A stretch of DNA of 64,000 nt from Rhynchopus sp. YZ270_cl-10 (taxonomy: Eukaryota > Euglenozoa > Diplonemea > Diplonemida > Diplonemidae), in contig OZ037923.1 in NCBI GenBank assembly GCA_964035575.1, positions 310,001 through 374,000 of the forward strand. The letters are read 5' to 3'. Below are positions 10,076-20,613 of this stretch, piece by piece; within the stretch, counting starts at the first letter, position 1; every line of letters begins with the position of its first letter. Made by a program: the position numbers and the translations under genes. Below the pieces are notes generated by a model, which was given only the letters and a program-made list of their open reading frames with translations, made no database searches and was not told the DNA's origin.

Positions 10076-10597
10076 GTATTGTCAAAATGGAATCGGTAGC
10101 TTTTTTTTTTTGAGCGTTGCTTATAACACAAACGGGCAGGGGGTGTGTGGGGAATGGAGGAGGGCAGGAGGAAAGAGAACGAGAGAGTGGGTATAAAGGG
10201 CACAGAGGTGGCAACCGTATTCGTACAAAAAAGAATATCGTAAAAAAAGGTCGAACTTCCAGAAGAAAAAAATACTGAAAATCGAACATATTTACGGTCG
10301 ATAATTTCGAATACGGCAAATAGAAAAGTAGTATATGGCCCTTGAAGCCTCTCTGTGCTTTTAAAGAGAGAGAGAAAGAGAAAGAGAGAATATGATTGTG
10401 TTGCAATCTGCGCTGTTCCCTTCCTCTCCCCAAACCCCCCCAAACTCCCCCACCACCATGAGACCAACAAGGCAAATGCGGGTCGTTCAGTACTGCAAAA
10501 AAAAAATGAGGTGGTTAACCCTTTCCACGTTGGCGTCCTTTTTTCCTGGGCAGTTCGTTGTAAACCACCTTCGCAGATAGAGTGCGGGACATTTTTT

Positions 10598-10650
10598 TTG
10601 AAAACTTGGTTTTTTTTTGTATTAGTGTAGACACCCCCCGAGGATGAGCT
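10598..10650. repeat. R4 dispersed repeat copy
   Basis: A copy of the 47-bp family with core GAAAACTTGG...TTAGTGTAGACACC...CTCCACT. This copy is expanded by T and C runs. Other copies are at about 19468-19517, 32037-32090, 52119-52172, 53974-54022, 54733-54783, 58103-58152 and 61803-61853. Confidence 0.75.
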
Positions 10651-10888
10651 CCACTTTTATTTCTTCTTTTTTTCCTTTTGTACCATTTCGTTGCATAATC
10701 GTGCAGTTCGGGGGGTTGGATCCAGAGCTGCCACGGGGTTTTTCGTAAGTTGTAAATTTCGTGATGGCGTAATGTCATAGCGTTGGCTGTGGGTCAAACA
10801 TCTTACATCAAGACTTTGTTCTATCAACGATGGTAATGGTACACCAGGAGGGTGTGTGTGGGATGGAAACAAAACCCACACACACATA

Positions 10889-13436
10889 CTACTGCTCGAA
10901 CGCCCACAACTCGACCCGCTGGAGGGAAAACTCACTTTCCTCCAGGAGCTGCGGTGATCCGAAGGTCTCGCACGCCCCAGAGGACCCTTTTGCTGTGTCG
11001 GGAGGTTTTTATTGGGAGAGGGATTAAAACAGATGGCAAAAAAATTTGCTTTGAAAGAGCAAACGCCTCACCGTTCATCGGACGCAGGCACTCTTTTGAA
11101 AACAGCACCTAAAAGATCACTTGTCGTTTCTTCACCCCCCCTCCTCGTAGTTGTTTGATGCGTTGACGCTTCCACATCAACTGATACATACCAAGAGAAT
11201 CGTCTATGCAGAGAGCGGCACCGTTGCCACCCCCGAAGGCGAGCATATGCGGCTTCGCAAGCATGATGTACACGTTGTTCTCTGTCCAGTTCCATGCCTC
11301 AGCATCCTTCGCAGGCTTGCCTTGGTCGTCATGCGGGAAGCGGAACACCAGAGTCTCACCCGAGCCTGCGTAAATCTCCTTCTGTTCCAGGTCCTGTACA
11401 GAAAGGTTTGAAAGGTTTTTTTTCTATTTTTGCTTTGCATACCTGTGGGATGAACGCCCCTAGCAGGTCCCCTTGCGGTGTGCGGATGACCAGAAGACAT
11501 GCGCCCTGGTTTCTGCCCTTCTCGAATAGCACCCTGAGCGAGGAGCCGTGGTCGACGTTTGAGAACACGCGGGTCTGTTATATATTTTTGTTTGGGTTTG
11601 GGTGCAGTTTTTTTTTTTGCTGTTTTATGGGGCTCCTTTTTCTTTAAAAGTCTTGAAATACAAAATCCCTCTCGTGAACAGTGTACCTTTAGTACCTAAC
11701 CGGCTGTACCGTGGGGTGGACCTCAACCATGCAGTCCTACAATCTCCATTTCGTGGTTTACATAAAAAAAGGAAGTAAGTTGGGCGGAGGGTGGGCGTGG
11801 CGTGGATATGTTCTGTTGCGACACGTGATTTTTCCAAGTTTTCAAAAAAACATACCCAATCCCTCTCACGATACGTCGGAGGCAACAACGCTGCAATCGA
11901 CGTCCGTTGCAACGGACCTATCGCGGAGGCCTCTTCTGAGAGTGGCATGAGGTCTAGCTTGGGTGCTTCCCCCTCTACAGCGGGTGCCCTCTGCCACGCC
12001 TGGATGCTGGGGAGGAAGACACGGCTTTCGTCGGCCTCAAGCATGTCGTGGACGATCTCGTCGTCCGCAGGCTGACCTGCGACGAAGTCCGTCAGCTTCC
12101 CGAAGGCATTGGTAATCCATGACCCCCCCTCCGGCCCAGACGTCGATGCCTCAGAGGGAGAGTCGTTATCGTCATCAAAGCTGTCGACCGCATCAGGAAC
12201 CCCTTCCCATATCTTATCACCGTACTTCTGCGAAATAAACATCCGGAACTCATCTGGGTCGATCGGAGGGGCAAATCCTGGGGGCGCCTTCGCCAACAAC
12301 CTTCGATTTGCCTTTGTATTCCCAAGCTTTTTTAATCTCTGCAGCTCCGAAGGTGACCAATTATCTAAGGTAAGAGATTTAATTTTTGAGATATGCGTTC
12401 CAAGAGAACGGTGGACCGAAGCGCATCCGGTACACAAAAGAACTGCCTGGCCTACACAGACCCAGGTTGGAAGGGTGGTGTGGGAGTTGCAGTCCGCGCA
12501 GGCCGCGTTTCCAGGAATTTGGAGGATTTGCTCTACTTCAGGGGTCAGCCTGGAGGCAGCTGGGGGCGCGGTTGGTTGGGGCTGCTGGATTTGCGATTGA
12601 ATCGTTTTGAGGATTTTCCCGAATCCAAACCGAGGTGGTGTTTGCTCCGCTGCACCCACCTTTGCTGGCAACACCGGAGGCGGTGCCCTAATGTTCGCCA
12701 TCGACCTCTGAGACTCCTCCAACTGCAACTCCACCTCCCTCAGCCGTTGTGCCTGCAGCTTCACCTCCTCAAACCGTTCCCTCTCCGATCTCTCTGAAAT
12801 CATCAGCTTCTCCCTCAACGTCTCAATCTCAAGTCTCTGGTCCTGCCCCTCTACCTGCAACACCACCACCTTCTTGGTCAACCGCTCGACCATCTCCTGC
12901 GTTTCAGCCAGATCATTAGCAAGCATCAGCTTCGAGGCCTGTTCACGTCCGATGACAAGCATGCAGTCTTCAAGGGACATAGTAGGCGCTTCGGTTTCAA
13001 GCAACGTTTGCGTGGCGTCGTCGGTGTTTTCATGTGTGTCGGGGTGGGAGGCGGACGGTGAAGGAGAACGGTTTGTGATATCGGTTGCAGGCTCCATCTC
13101 TGTTGCGGAGGGTGTTGGTTCTGTTTCAATCCCTGTGGTTGCTGTGGTTGCTGTGGTTGCAGTTTCAACCCCCGTTGTGGTCTCCGTTATTGCTTCCGTT
13201 TCAACCGCCGTTGTGGCTGCAGGGTCATCTTCTGTCTTGTCAGCTTCAACCCCTGTGGTAGTATCTTCTGTTTCAACCCCCGTTGTCGCTGTTTCTGTCG
13301 TTGCCATTCCCGCCGCAGGCCCTGCCGCTGCAGGTTCCGTTGCTGCGTCTGGGATTGTTGTCTCCTTTGCTTCCGTTGTGTCCACCTCTGGGGCTGCCAC
13401 CACCACCTCCTCTTCTTGCACCATGTTATCAGCCAT
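10889..13436 (-). CDS. ArfGAP-TLDc fusion protein (4 exons)
   Basis: Exons are 13436-11856, 11574-11443, 11393-11192 and 10992-10889. Introns begin GTATGT, GTATGC and GTATGT and end AG, and the phases join without a break to give 672 residues. Residues 1-150 are Thr/Glu-rich and disordered, and 165-246 form a coiled coil. An ArfGAP domain covers about 297-410, with zinc ligands Cys313, 316, 335 and 338 and the arginine-finger motif HRSLG at 342-346. The central Cys spacing is 18 rather than the usual 16. The C-terminal 150 residues form a TLDc domain (GSSLRVLFEKG, LLVIRTPQGDLLGAF, GSGETLVFRF, CETFGS, VELWAFEQ). ArfGAPs stimulate GTP hydrolysis by Arf on Golgi or endosomal membranes. TLDc domains occur in V-ATPase-binding and oxidation-resistance proteins and in TBC1D24. 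I do not recall this fusion as common. An in-frame ATG at 13457 is an alternative start. Confidence 0.88.
11146..11692. repeat. Repeat copies inside ArfGAP-TLDc introns
   Basis: An R1 copy (about 11651-11692) lies in the first intron (11575-11855). A fragment of repeat R6 (TTTGATGCGTTGACGCTTCC, about 11153-11175) lies in the third intron (10993-11191) next to the donor. Short dispersed repeats therefore enter introns here as well as intergenic DNA. Confidence 0.65.
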
Positions 13437-13639
13437 GTTTCCCCACCTCCTATTCATTGATGTTTTCGGGGGAGGGGGAGGAGGAGGGGGGGAAGGGGGG
13501 AAGGGGGGACAAAAAAAAAATAGCACCTTTATTTTGTGTTCTAAAAATCCCCATTTTTTTCTCCAAGAGAAAAAAAAAATAGACCCCGCGAGATTTTCTG
13601 AGAATGTCTCCAGAATGTCTCTCCCCCCTCCCCCCCAAA

Positions 13640-14871
13640 TCATGCCACCACAAAATCGCCTGCTTTCCGCGCATACTCCGCGTAACCCGATGAGGGTTCG
13701 TTAGTGAAGCGTGAGAACGGGTCTTTTGGGTCTGCTTTTATGATTGCCCGCGGTGCGGCCTGCTTTGCTGTGGCCTCTGTCGTGATGATGTTTTTCCCTT
13801 TCGCCAAGAGCGCAAGCTTAGCCGATATGTCAGCCGTGGACACTGCGGTCTTCGCTGCTGCCGCTGCAACGGGTGGCACCGTCTGCACCACCTCTTTGCT
13901 CTCTACTATCTTCGGTTTGACAGTTAACGCTGCCATGGCTGCGTTGTTGAAACGCTTTCCCCTTGAAAGCTCCTTTGCGAAATGTGCCCTATCCACTTCA
14001 GTCCACGCCTCAGGGTGGTCCGCAAGAACGTACGCCCTCTTCCCCGCCTCTGCCGGCCGTGCATTGACACTGTTGGTCTGCGAGGCTGCTGGGAGATGTT
14101 TCGGTACCTGGCGGGTCTTCAGCCGGTGTTTTTCTAATACGCTCGCATCCATCTCCTCTTCAGAATCCGAGCACGAACCAAAACCCAGTTCCTGAAGGAG
14201 TAAAAAAAAAACAAGAAAAAACTTAAAAGATGTCTTCTCGTGGAGTTTGTGTTTGGTAAGAGAATCCAAAAAAAATCGGAGGACGAGGAGGAGGAGGAGA
14301 GAGAAGGGAAAAAGTTTTTGGCTCGCTCGTTAGAGGGGGCAGATGGAGGAGGAGTGGAGGGGAATGGAGGGTGGGGGGGTAGGGGGTGAAAAATTTAAAT
14401 CAGCGGGGGGGAGAGAATAGGGTTGAGATGTTGTTATAAAAAAATAGTAGTTGGAAACGGTGCTAAAAACGCATTGCAGTCGAGATGCGTTTTATATTTT
14501 TTTTTTGGGAAGAGAGAGTGTCGCACACATACCTCGGGCGCAGATGCTGGCGTGGGTGCGGGCTGCTCACTGACTGGGGGTACTGGGTATGGGGCTGCGT
14601 ACGGTGGTGGGGGGAAGCCACTTGGGAGGTGGTGGTGGTGGTGGTGGTGATGGTGCATGGGCGGGTATGGGTAGGGGGGCGCGAGTTGGTGATGGTGGTG
14701 GTGGTGGTGATGGAGTAGCGGTGCTGGTGCTGGTGCTGGTGCAGGCACGGCCGCCACAGCAACGGCAGCATCTGCGGGCACGTCCCAGTTTCTGGCCCGC
14801 TTCGCCCTCCTCTTCTGTCGTTCGTCCGACACATCTGAGCTGGCCCGTCGCTTTCGGTCTGTATCTCCCAT
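13640..14871 (-). CDS. Poly-His, probably nuclear protein (2 exons)
   Basis: Exon 1 is 14871-14533 and exon 2 is 14191-13640. The intron starts GTATGT and ends CAG at a phase-0 junction (...SAPE / ELGFG...), giving 296 residues. A bipartite basic signal (KRRASSDVSDERQKRRAKR) suggests nuclear import. Two runs of eight and nine His at about residues 55-80 lie in a Pro/Ala-rich segment. Poly-His runs are known to send proteins to nuclear speckles. Exon 2 has an acidic patch (SDSEEEMD) and a helical, Lys/Ala-rich C-terminal half. The RNWDVP and ISAKLALLAKGK phrases faintly recall RNA-binding splicing proteins of the KHDC4 type, but no KH domain is present. The function is therefore open. Confidence 0.65.
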
Positions 14872-15289
14872 ATTGTGTTTTTTTCTCCCTGCAATTTTTT
14901 TTTTAGTTTTGATGAGCCCCCCTTTCATCAGTCACATGAATGAAAGGATTATGGAAGACGTAGCTCTGCCCGAAAAAGAAAAAACGAAAATCTGAAGTTG
15001 ACAGAAGGTTCCCTCTGCAGCCAGAGATACCCTGCAGAAGATCAGCTGATAACATTTGGCTTGCAAATACAAAAAAAAAAAAAAGTCGACCACAAAAACA
15101 AGAAAAACCGTTTATTTTCGAATACAACAGAAAAAATATCTACAAGAGCAATTACATCCTACACATCCATCTCCGCCTATAATTTTGGCCCACTGGAACT
15201 CTAATTGCAAAATACAACAGAGCCCATCACCATTCCCTCCCTCCCTCCCTCCCTTTTTCTTCCTCCCAAAAAAAAAAAAACGTTTTTTT

Positions 15290-17299
15290 TCAGCGTCTTT
15301 TTCGCCTACGTTGCTCCCTCCGCTGCTGTGTGAGTTCATTTACTAAGTCGTTGACGATCAGGTCCTTTTGGGTTTTGGTGAGCTTGCGGGAGCTTCCGCG
15401 CTCAGCGCCACCACCACCGCTCAGACCCTCAAGATGAATATGAAGGTCCTGCTGGGGGACAACCTGCTCTTGCCCAGCGGGCGGGGGGCTATTCCACCCA
15501 TGGTACAGATGGTGCATCTCCACTATATCTGCTCCAGCCCCTACTCCCACCCCCATCCCCTCGGGATACGGGGCATGCTGCCCAAGATGCTCCTGGTACA
15601 ACCCCGCCTGACCAGGTCTCGAATACATCTGTGAATGCCCAGCTTCGGGGGTTGTCTGACCTATGGGAACCGGACGATTCTTCTGATTCTGCCTCTGCCC
15701 AGGGTATTCCTGGTACAACCCACTCTCCTCCGTTGGGCTCGCATACTGTGCAGCATCAGGTATTCTATGACCGGGAACCTGCTGTTGTTGGTTTTGCTTC
15801 TGATTCTGCCTCTGCCCCGGGTACTCCTGGTACAACCCGCTCTCTTCGGGGCTCACATACTGCGCAGCATCAGGCATTCTATGGTCTATGGGAGCTTGCT
15901 GTTGTTGGTTCTGCTTTTGATTCTGCTGATTCTGCCTTTGCCCGGGGTATTCCTGGTACAACCCACCCACCTCGTCGGGGTTCACATAATTCATTGCTCC
16001 CCCAAGAGAAACCCCGACCTGCTTCTCAGGGTACTGCATGCTGTCTTCTGTGTATTGCTTGGGGGTTTCTCGGGCAATATTGGGTCGTTGTGGGCTGGGG
16101 AGGAGCTGCGGATGCGAGGCTCTGTTCGGTGCCTGCCGTGGCGGTGTGGTGTGCGCGCTCTGCAGAATATGCTCTGTGTTGGGGACCAACGCCTCTCGGA
16201 AGGAAATCTTAGTGGACAGACCACGCCGTTCGCTCCCTGCAGGGGAAGGGAGGGAGGAGGGGAGATGTGGAGGGGAGGTCGACACACCACCACCCCCTCC
16301 TCCTTCCTCCCCAGGACCATTCAACCACAACGCAGACCTCAGCGCAGCGTTCCCAGCGACCAGAGGGTGTGTTCGGAGAAGGTGCTGTGTTAACGCATCG
16401 GGTGCAGGCTGCACAACAGGGCTTGCCGTTCTGGAGCTGAATCTGCTCCGCAGCACGCTTGGTGGGTCTGGAGGCGGCGGCTGGTAAAACGACCCTTCAG
16501 ACTCCTGCATCAGATGCTCCCCTGGAGAGAACTGAGAGATATGCGGGAGCTGCGGAGGAGGCGGTGGAGGGGTCGAGGCGCTGGTCGCTGTCTGCGCATC
16601 CCACCCTTCCTCTGCCTCCCTCTCCTTCTCAAGGAGCTGCAATTTCAAGAAGTCGAGCTGTTCCCTAAGCTGTTGGTTCACCTGCTGCTCCACAAGAACC
16701 CCGCTGTTTCCTTTCGCTACAACCTTACCCACTAATGCCGCGTTCCGCTTCCACCACACCCACTCCAACCAATGATAATAATAGGACCTTCGCAACTTCG
16801 CCTGCGTATTCGCTTCCAACACCCGAACCATCTGCTGCTGTCGTGTCTTCCGCAGTTCCATCTTCCCTTCAATCATTTGCGCCACCTCATCAGGGACTCG
16901 CATTGGGGCTTCAACGGGTTCTGGACCATATTTGTTTTCGAGAACCTTCATGAGTTGCTCCTCTTGCCCACGATACGCTTTGAGGGTGTCCGGAATGGTG
17001 TGGAGTTTGTCAGGCGCATAGTGCTGATAGAAGAGGCGAAGGCGGTGGTGCAGATTGGTGGAGGGTCCTGAGGGCGCAGAGGTGGGGTGGTCTGGTTCGG
17101 GGCCATATCGAGCGCGAAGCGCTTTGAACATTTCCTCCTCATGTCCTCTCGCGGCTTTGAGCATTTCGTCCACCACAACAAGCTTTGCTGGGTTATAATG
17201 ACGGTAAAACCTCGTCAGCCTCCCCTTAAAGTCGGCATGAGCATTGTACAACCCAGAAGGAAGCATAATAGCCCCGGTAACTGGATCGCGGGGTTGCAT
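15290..17299 (-). CDS. YGPEP-repeat protein with Gln-rich tandem repeats
   Basis: A 669-residue protein starting MQPRDPVTGA, directly after an A/T run. The upstream continuation of the frame is T-rich and unlikely to be coding. Two copies of a 43-residue helical module lie at about 27-69 and 86-128, each with the pattern RLxxFYxHYxPxKL...GxEEx(M/L)...YGPEP. Such modules occur many times in kinetoplastid cytoskeletal and flagellar-type proteins, so I infer a structural role. A basic Trp-rich stretch and a coiled coil follow (about 140-240), then Pro-rich disorder. Near 490-610 are three degenerate copies of a 30-residue Gln-rich repeat (GLYQEYPGQRQNQ...). The C-terminus is Arg-rich (RREQRRRKRR) and may bind tubulin or nucleic acid. 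Confidence 0.78.
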   Translation of the reverse strand: MQPRDPVTGAIMLPSGLYNAHADFKGRLTRFYRHYNPAKLVVVDEMLKAARGHEEEMFKALRARYGPEPDHPTSAPSGPSTNLHHRLRLFYQHYAPDKLHTIPDTLKAYRGQEEQLMKVLENKYGPEPVEAPMRVPDEVAQMIEGKMELRKTRQQQMVRVLEANTQAKLRRSYYYHWLEWVWWKRNAALVGKVVAKGNSGVLVEQQVNQQLREQLDFLKLQLLEKEREAEEGWDAQTATSASTPPPPPPQLPHISQFSPGEHLMQESEGSFYQPPPPDPPSVLRSRFSSRTASPVVQPAPDALTQHLLRTHPLVAGNAALRSALWLNGPGEEGGGGGGVSTSPPHLPSSLPSPAGSERRGLSTKISFREALVPNTEHILQSAHTTPPRQAPNRASHPQLLPSPQRPNIARETPKQYTEDSMQYPEKQVGVSLGGAMNYVNPDEVGGLYQEYPGQRQNQQNQKQNQQQQAPIDHRMPDAAQYVSPEESGLYQEYPGQRQNQKQNQQQQVPGHRIPDAAQYASPTEESGLYQEYPGQRQNQKNRPVPIGQTTPEAGHSQMYSRPGQAGLYQEHLGQHAPYPEGMGVGVGAGADIVEMHHLYHGWNSPPPAGQEQVVPQQDLHIHLEGLSGGGGAERGSSRKLTKTQKDLIVNDLVNELTQQRREQRRRKRR

Positions 17300-17420
17300 T
17301 GTGATAAAAGATTTTTTTTTTTTAGAAAATAAACTCAGTTCGCGGATATCATGGAGGTGAGGTGTGTAGGGTGTGTGTGCTTCTGGGATGAAGAGGTTTT
17401 GTTGAAAAGAAAAGAAAAGT

Positions 17421-17889
17421 TGACTTGAAATACAAAGCCACCATTGGTATGACCGGCTGCACCGGGGGGGTGGACACCCCAACCATGCAGTGCTACAATC
17501 CATTTTCGTGGTTTATCTCTGATAAAACAGCTTATAGGATGAATTCTCCCTCTTGGGCTAATCCGCATGGGTCGCCGTTGTGTCATCCACACCCACCCTC
17601 GACGTTCTCCTTCCCCCAAAACCCTGGAATGATCAGCTCCATTTTTTTATGTGGCTTCTGTCACCACGCAGGACCTGGCCACCTCACATGAGAGGGTATG
17701 CAATGAGATCTAACTAAAAGAGAAAGAGGGGAAAGTGTCACGTGTCGTTCCCTCACCCCCCTTCTTGTAGTTGCTTGATGCGTTGACGCTTGCACACACA
17801 CTAAAAATCACCTGTTGGGTGGTGGTGTTGCGGAGCACGGTTGGGTGAGTGAACGACGTGACACTTTCCGCTCACAAAGTAGTGTGCGT
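17421..17889. repeat. R1 partial copy and R6 repeat copy
   Basis: A truncated R1 copy lies at about 17421-17440. A full R6 copy lies at about 17768-17889 (core TGATGCGTTGACGCTT, GTTGCGGAGCACGGTTGGG, TGAGTGAACGACGTGACAC, ACAAAGTAGTGTGCG). Related R6 copies are at about 40190-40270 and 54826-54950, with fragments at 11153-11175 and 23139-23162. Confidence 0.75.
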
Positions 17890-18119
17890 AAAAAAAAAAG
17901 GGGGGGAGGAAGAGAACTTCTTTTTGATTCTATGGCCACTATCCTAAGCGGCAGATATGATATGAACGTTTTTTTATTTTCACCAAAAAAACCTCCTTTT
18001 TTCTTTTGCCGCAAACCCTTTTTTTGGCTAGATCTGAGAATATATACCGGCAAACAAATACACTTTTTCTCCCTCCAGGATTTTTTCTGACCCCTCCCCC
18101 TTCCCCCCCAAAGAGAATC

Positions 18120-18965
18120 CTAAAAATCCATTGCAAACATCGCATCCTCCTCCTCCTCCCCGTCTCCTTCAGCATTTTCGATTCCGACGTTTCGTTTCGC
18201 CTCCGCTTCTCTCTGCTTGGCAAGCCCTGCTTCGTGCCTCCGTTTCCATTTCTCCTTCGGGTCTTCCTTCTGACATAACTCCTCCTGCTTTTCCACCGCA
18301 ATCTTAAACTGCTCGAGGAGAAGCCCCGCACGCTCCCAGGTTGTTTCCAGCTTTGTCGCCCCTTCAGCAAAAAGCCAGTTGAGGGTGGTCTGGTTCAACC
18401 CACCCATAGCTTCCCCTGCTACAGGACAATCCAATTTCGCGGTATGTCTAAATGCGACAATATAAGCAGGACGTTCTGTGGACCCTCCAATCACAATACC
18501 GCTATTACGAAACCCTGCTGCGAGACCTGCCTTAAGAAGCTCTTTGGCCGAGAGCAAGGTACGTGCCTGGACGTGGAGGATGTAGGGTTCAAATTTGAAC
18601 CAGATCACTCCTTTTGATAGGTCGGTTTCTGTAAGGGAGAGAGCTGCCTCAGGGGCAGGCAGGTCGTGCGAGACGTACAGCCAGCTGCCGCCCATACTCT
18701 TTTTCTTGGTCGCCGAGGGGAGACCTTCTGCTGCAGTGTCCTCCTCTGTGTCTTGGCATTCCCCAGTGCCCTGCGCGTCCTGCCACAGCGCGATTCTCCC
18801 AGAACAGCTGCTGGTGGTCACATAGTCGCGCTGTTCGTTAAGAAACCGCATCAGAGGCAGACACCGCTCGTCGATGCTTCCTTTAGGAGATTTGTCGCTG
18901 TAGTTTGTCTTTGCCAGTTCAGTCATGACTACGGACTTTCGTGCGTCGAAGCTTGGGTCGTCCAT
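18120..18965 (-). CDS. TYW3: TYW3, tRNA wybutosine-synthesizing protein 3
   Basis: A 281-residue single-exon protein, close to the family's usual length. TYW3 is the S-adenosylmethionine-dependent N4-methyltransferase step in wybutosine formation at position 37 of tRNA-Phe. It is cytosolic and works with TYW1, TYW2 and TYW4. Family motifs are in order: VTTSSCSGRIAL (49-60), GGSWLYVSH (92-100), WFKFEPYILHVQ (122-133) and AGFRNSGIVIGG (near 150-160). The last 50 residues are charged and end in an acidic tail. No partner gene of the pathway is nearby, in line with a gene order that does not follow function. Confidence 0.92.
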   Translation of the reverse strand: MDDPSFDARKSVVMTELAKTNYSDKSPKGSIDERCLPLMRFLNEQRDYVTTSSCSGRIALWQDAQGTGECQDTEEDTAAEGLPSATKKKSMGGSWLYVSHDLPAPEAALSLTETDLSKGVIWFKFEPYILHVQARTLLSAKELLKAGLAAGFRNSGIVIGGSTERPAYIVAFRHTAKLDCPVAGEAMGGLNQTTLNWLFAEGATKLETTWERAGLLLEQFKIAVEKQEELCQKEDPKEKWKRRHEAGLAKQREAEAKRNVGIENAEGDGEEEEDAMFAMDF

Positions 18966-19086
18966 AGTGACGGGGGAGGTGGGGAGGGGATGGGGATGGG
19001 GGGGAGCGCTGTGTCGTTATGTGGAGAGAAGGGACGAGGAGAAGGGGGGGAGATGAAGAAATAGGGGGGTGAGGTGTTGCTGCATG

Positions 19087-19242
19087 CACGACGGGACCCA
19101 GTGACAAGTGACAAGTGAAATCACATGTCATTTCACTTGTCATAATATGACAAAAAAGTCACTTGTCATGACAAGTGACTTTCTATGGGGCATATAGGCT
19201 ATTCACTTGTCATTTACTTGTCACTTGTCACCTCCCGTCGTG
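19087..19242. mobile_element. Miniature inverted-repeat element, CACGACGGGA family, copy 1
   Basis: The ends are CACGACGGGACCCAGTGACA and its diverged reverse complement (GTCACCTCCCGTCGTG). The interior is built of repeated ACAAGTGA/TCACTTGT units that fold back on each other. It lies 120 bp upstream of TYW3. A second copy is at about 23640-23807. It has no coding capacity. Confidence 0.8.
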
Positions 19243-19467
19243 TGGGGTACGCTTCTGAAGGAGCTCAAAGGTATAGCATGCCAGATGGAGGACGTCAAAA
19301 CAAAAAGGGGGCGGTTTTTTTATCCTTTCAAAAAAAAAAATGCTTCTTTTTTTTGTATCGACAAAAAACCAACTCTCAAACCAAATGGTTTCCGTTCTCA
19401 AAAAATGGCACCCAAAAAAAAAAGGGGGTTTGTGATACAGTATAGTTCGTTGTCTTTTTATATTTTT

Positions 19468-20613
19468 CCGAAAACTTGGTTGTATTAGTGTAGACACCCG
19501 AGGATGAACTCCACTATACTACCATTTTTTCCTGCTGTATAGCGTTCATGTGCAAAACAGGTCTGTTGTGTGTGTGTGGCATCATGGCAACAGCTCTGAG
19601 GTCCCCTTTCTGCATTTTTTTTTTGTTTTGTTTTGTGCCGATCATTTGCTAAGAAGAAAGCAAGTTCAGCTTTGGTACATTCGGTAAGGAGACGTTTCAG
19701 ACACAACAGACGAAGAATGCTCAAAAAAAAAATATTGATTTTAATCATTTAATGCAAAGGACTCGAGATAAAAACGCATCGTGGAAAATCTGGCCTGACT
19801 TTCAATTAGAAAATAAAAAAATAAAAACAAAATCGGACGAATCGTCACAATACAACAAAAGAAGAAAAAAAGGGGGAAATAAAACTTTTGACAGATGCAA
19901 CGCACATCTCAGACTGGATTGCGTTTGGCTTTGAAACAAGAAAAAAATATCCACTAGCACGTAGTGTGCCTGAAGGGGGGTGATTCGCACTTCTTGCGTA
20001 CTTTATGCACCCCCCCATTCAACCACACCAGTACAGCTATTTTTTTTTTCTTGAGTAAAATTCATCCGTTATGACGCAACGTTTAGTTTTGGTCGTACTT
20101 ACAAAAAATCGCAACACGCAAATCTGTAAGTCCGAACGCTGTTTTCATTTCGCTTTTATTCCCTACTTTGTTCTCTTTGTGTAACATCAACAAACCTCCA
20201 ACTTGTCAAAAATAAACAAAAATAAAACAAAAAAGGCCTGTACATTCATTCTTTGATCCATTAGGTTAGGTGCAGCTGAGTGCCACTTCTTTTTACCATT
20301 TTTTGTTATCACCCCCCCCAAATAAACACGTTTAAACACTTTTTGAAATTTTCGACAAAAAAAAGAGAAAAAACTGACACATAGTCAAAACCTAAGCCCG
20401 CTGCTTAATCACCAGGGATTTTTCTAGGGGGTGGGGAGGTGAAACTGCCGGAGCCTCCGGGGTCCCCGGTGAAAAATAAACGCACACAAAAGAGTACCAT
20501 ATATTTTCTGACCCACCTCCCCTATTCAGAAACACACCACAAACTGTCATTTGATAACCATTCCCTCCCCCCTTTTTTCTTTCTCCCTTTTCCTCCCTTC
20601 TCTCTCTCTCTCT
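19468..20613. other. Intergenic, with one R4 copy
   Basis: An R4 repeat copy lies at about 19468-19517. From 19520 to 20613 the DNA is AT-rich with A/T runs. A pyrimidine-rich tract at 20560-20612 abuts the 3' end of the next gene. No gene or RNA was seen. Confidence 0.5.

Noticed and set aside
12874-13704. 276-codon plus-strand Ser/Val-rich frame
   Set aside because: Antisense shadow of the Thr/Glu-rich N-terminus of the ArfGAP gene.
15635-16393. 252-codon plus-strand frame
   Set aside because: Antisense shadow of the Gln/Pro-rich repeats of the YGPEP protein.
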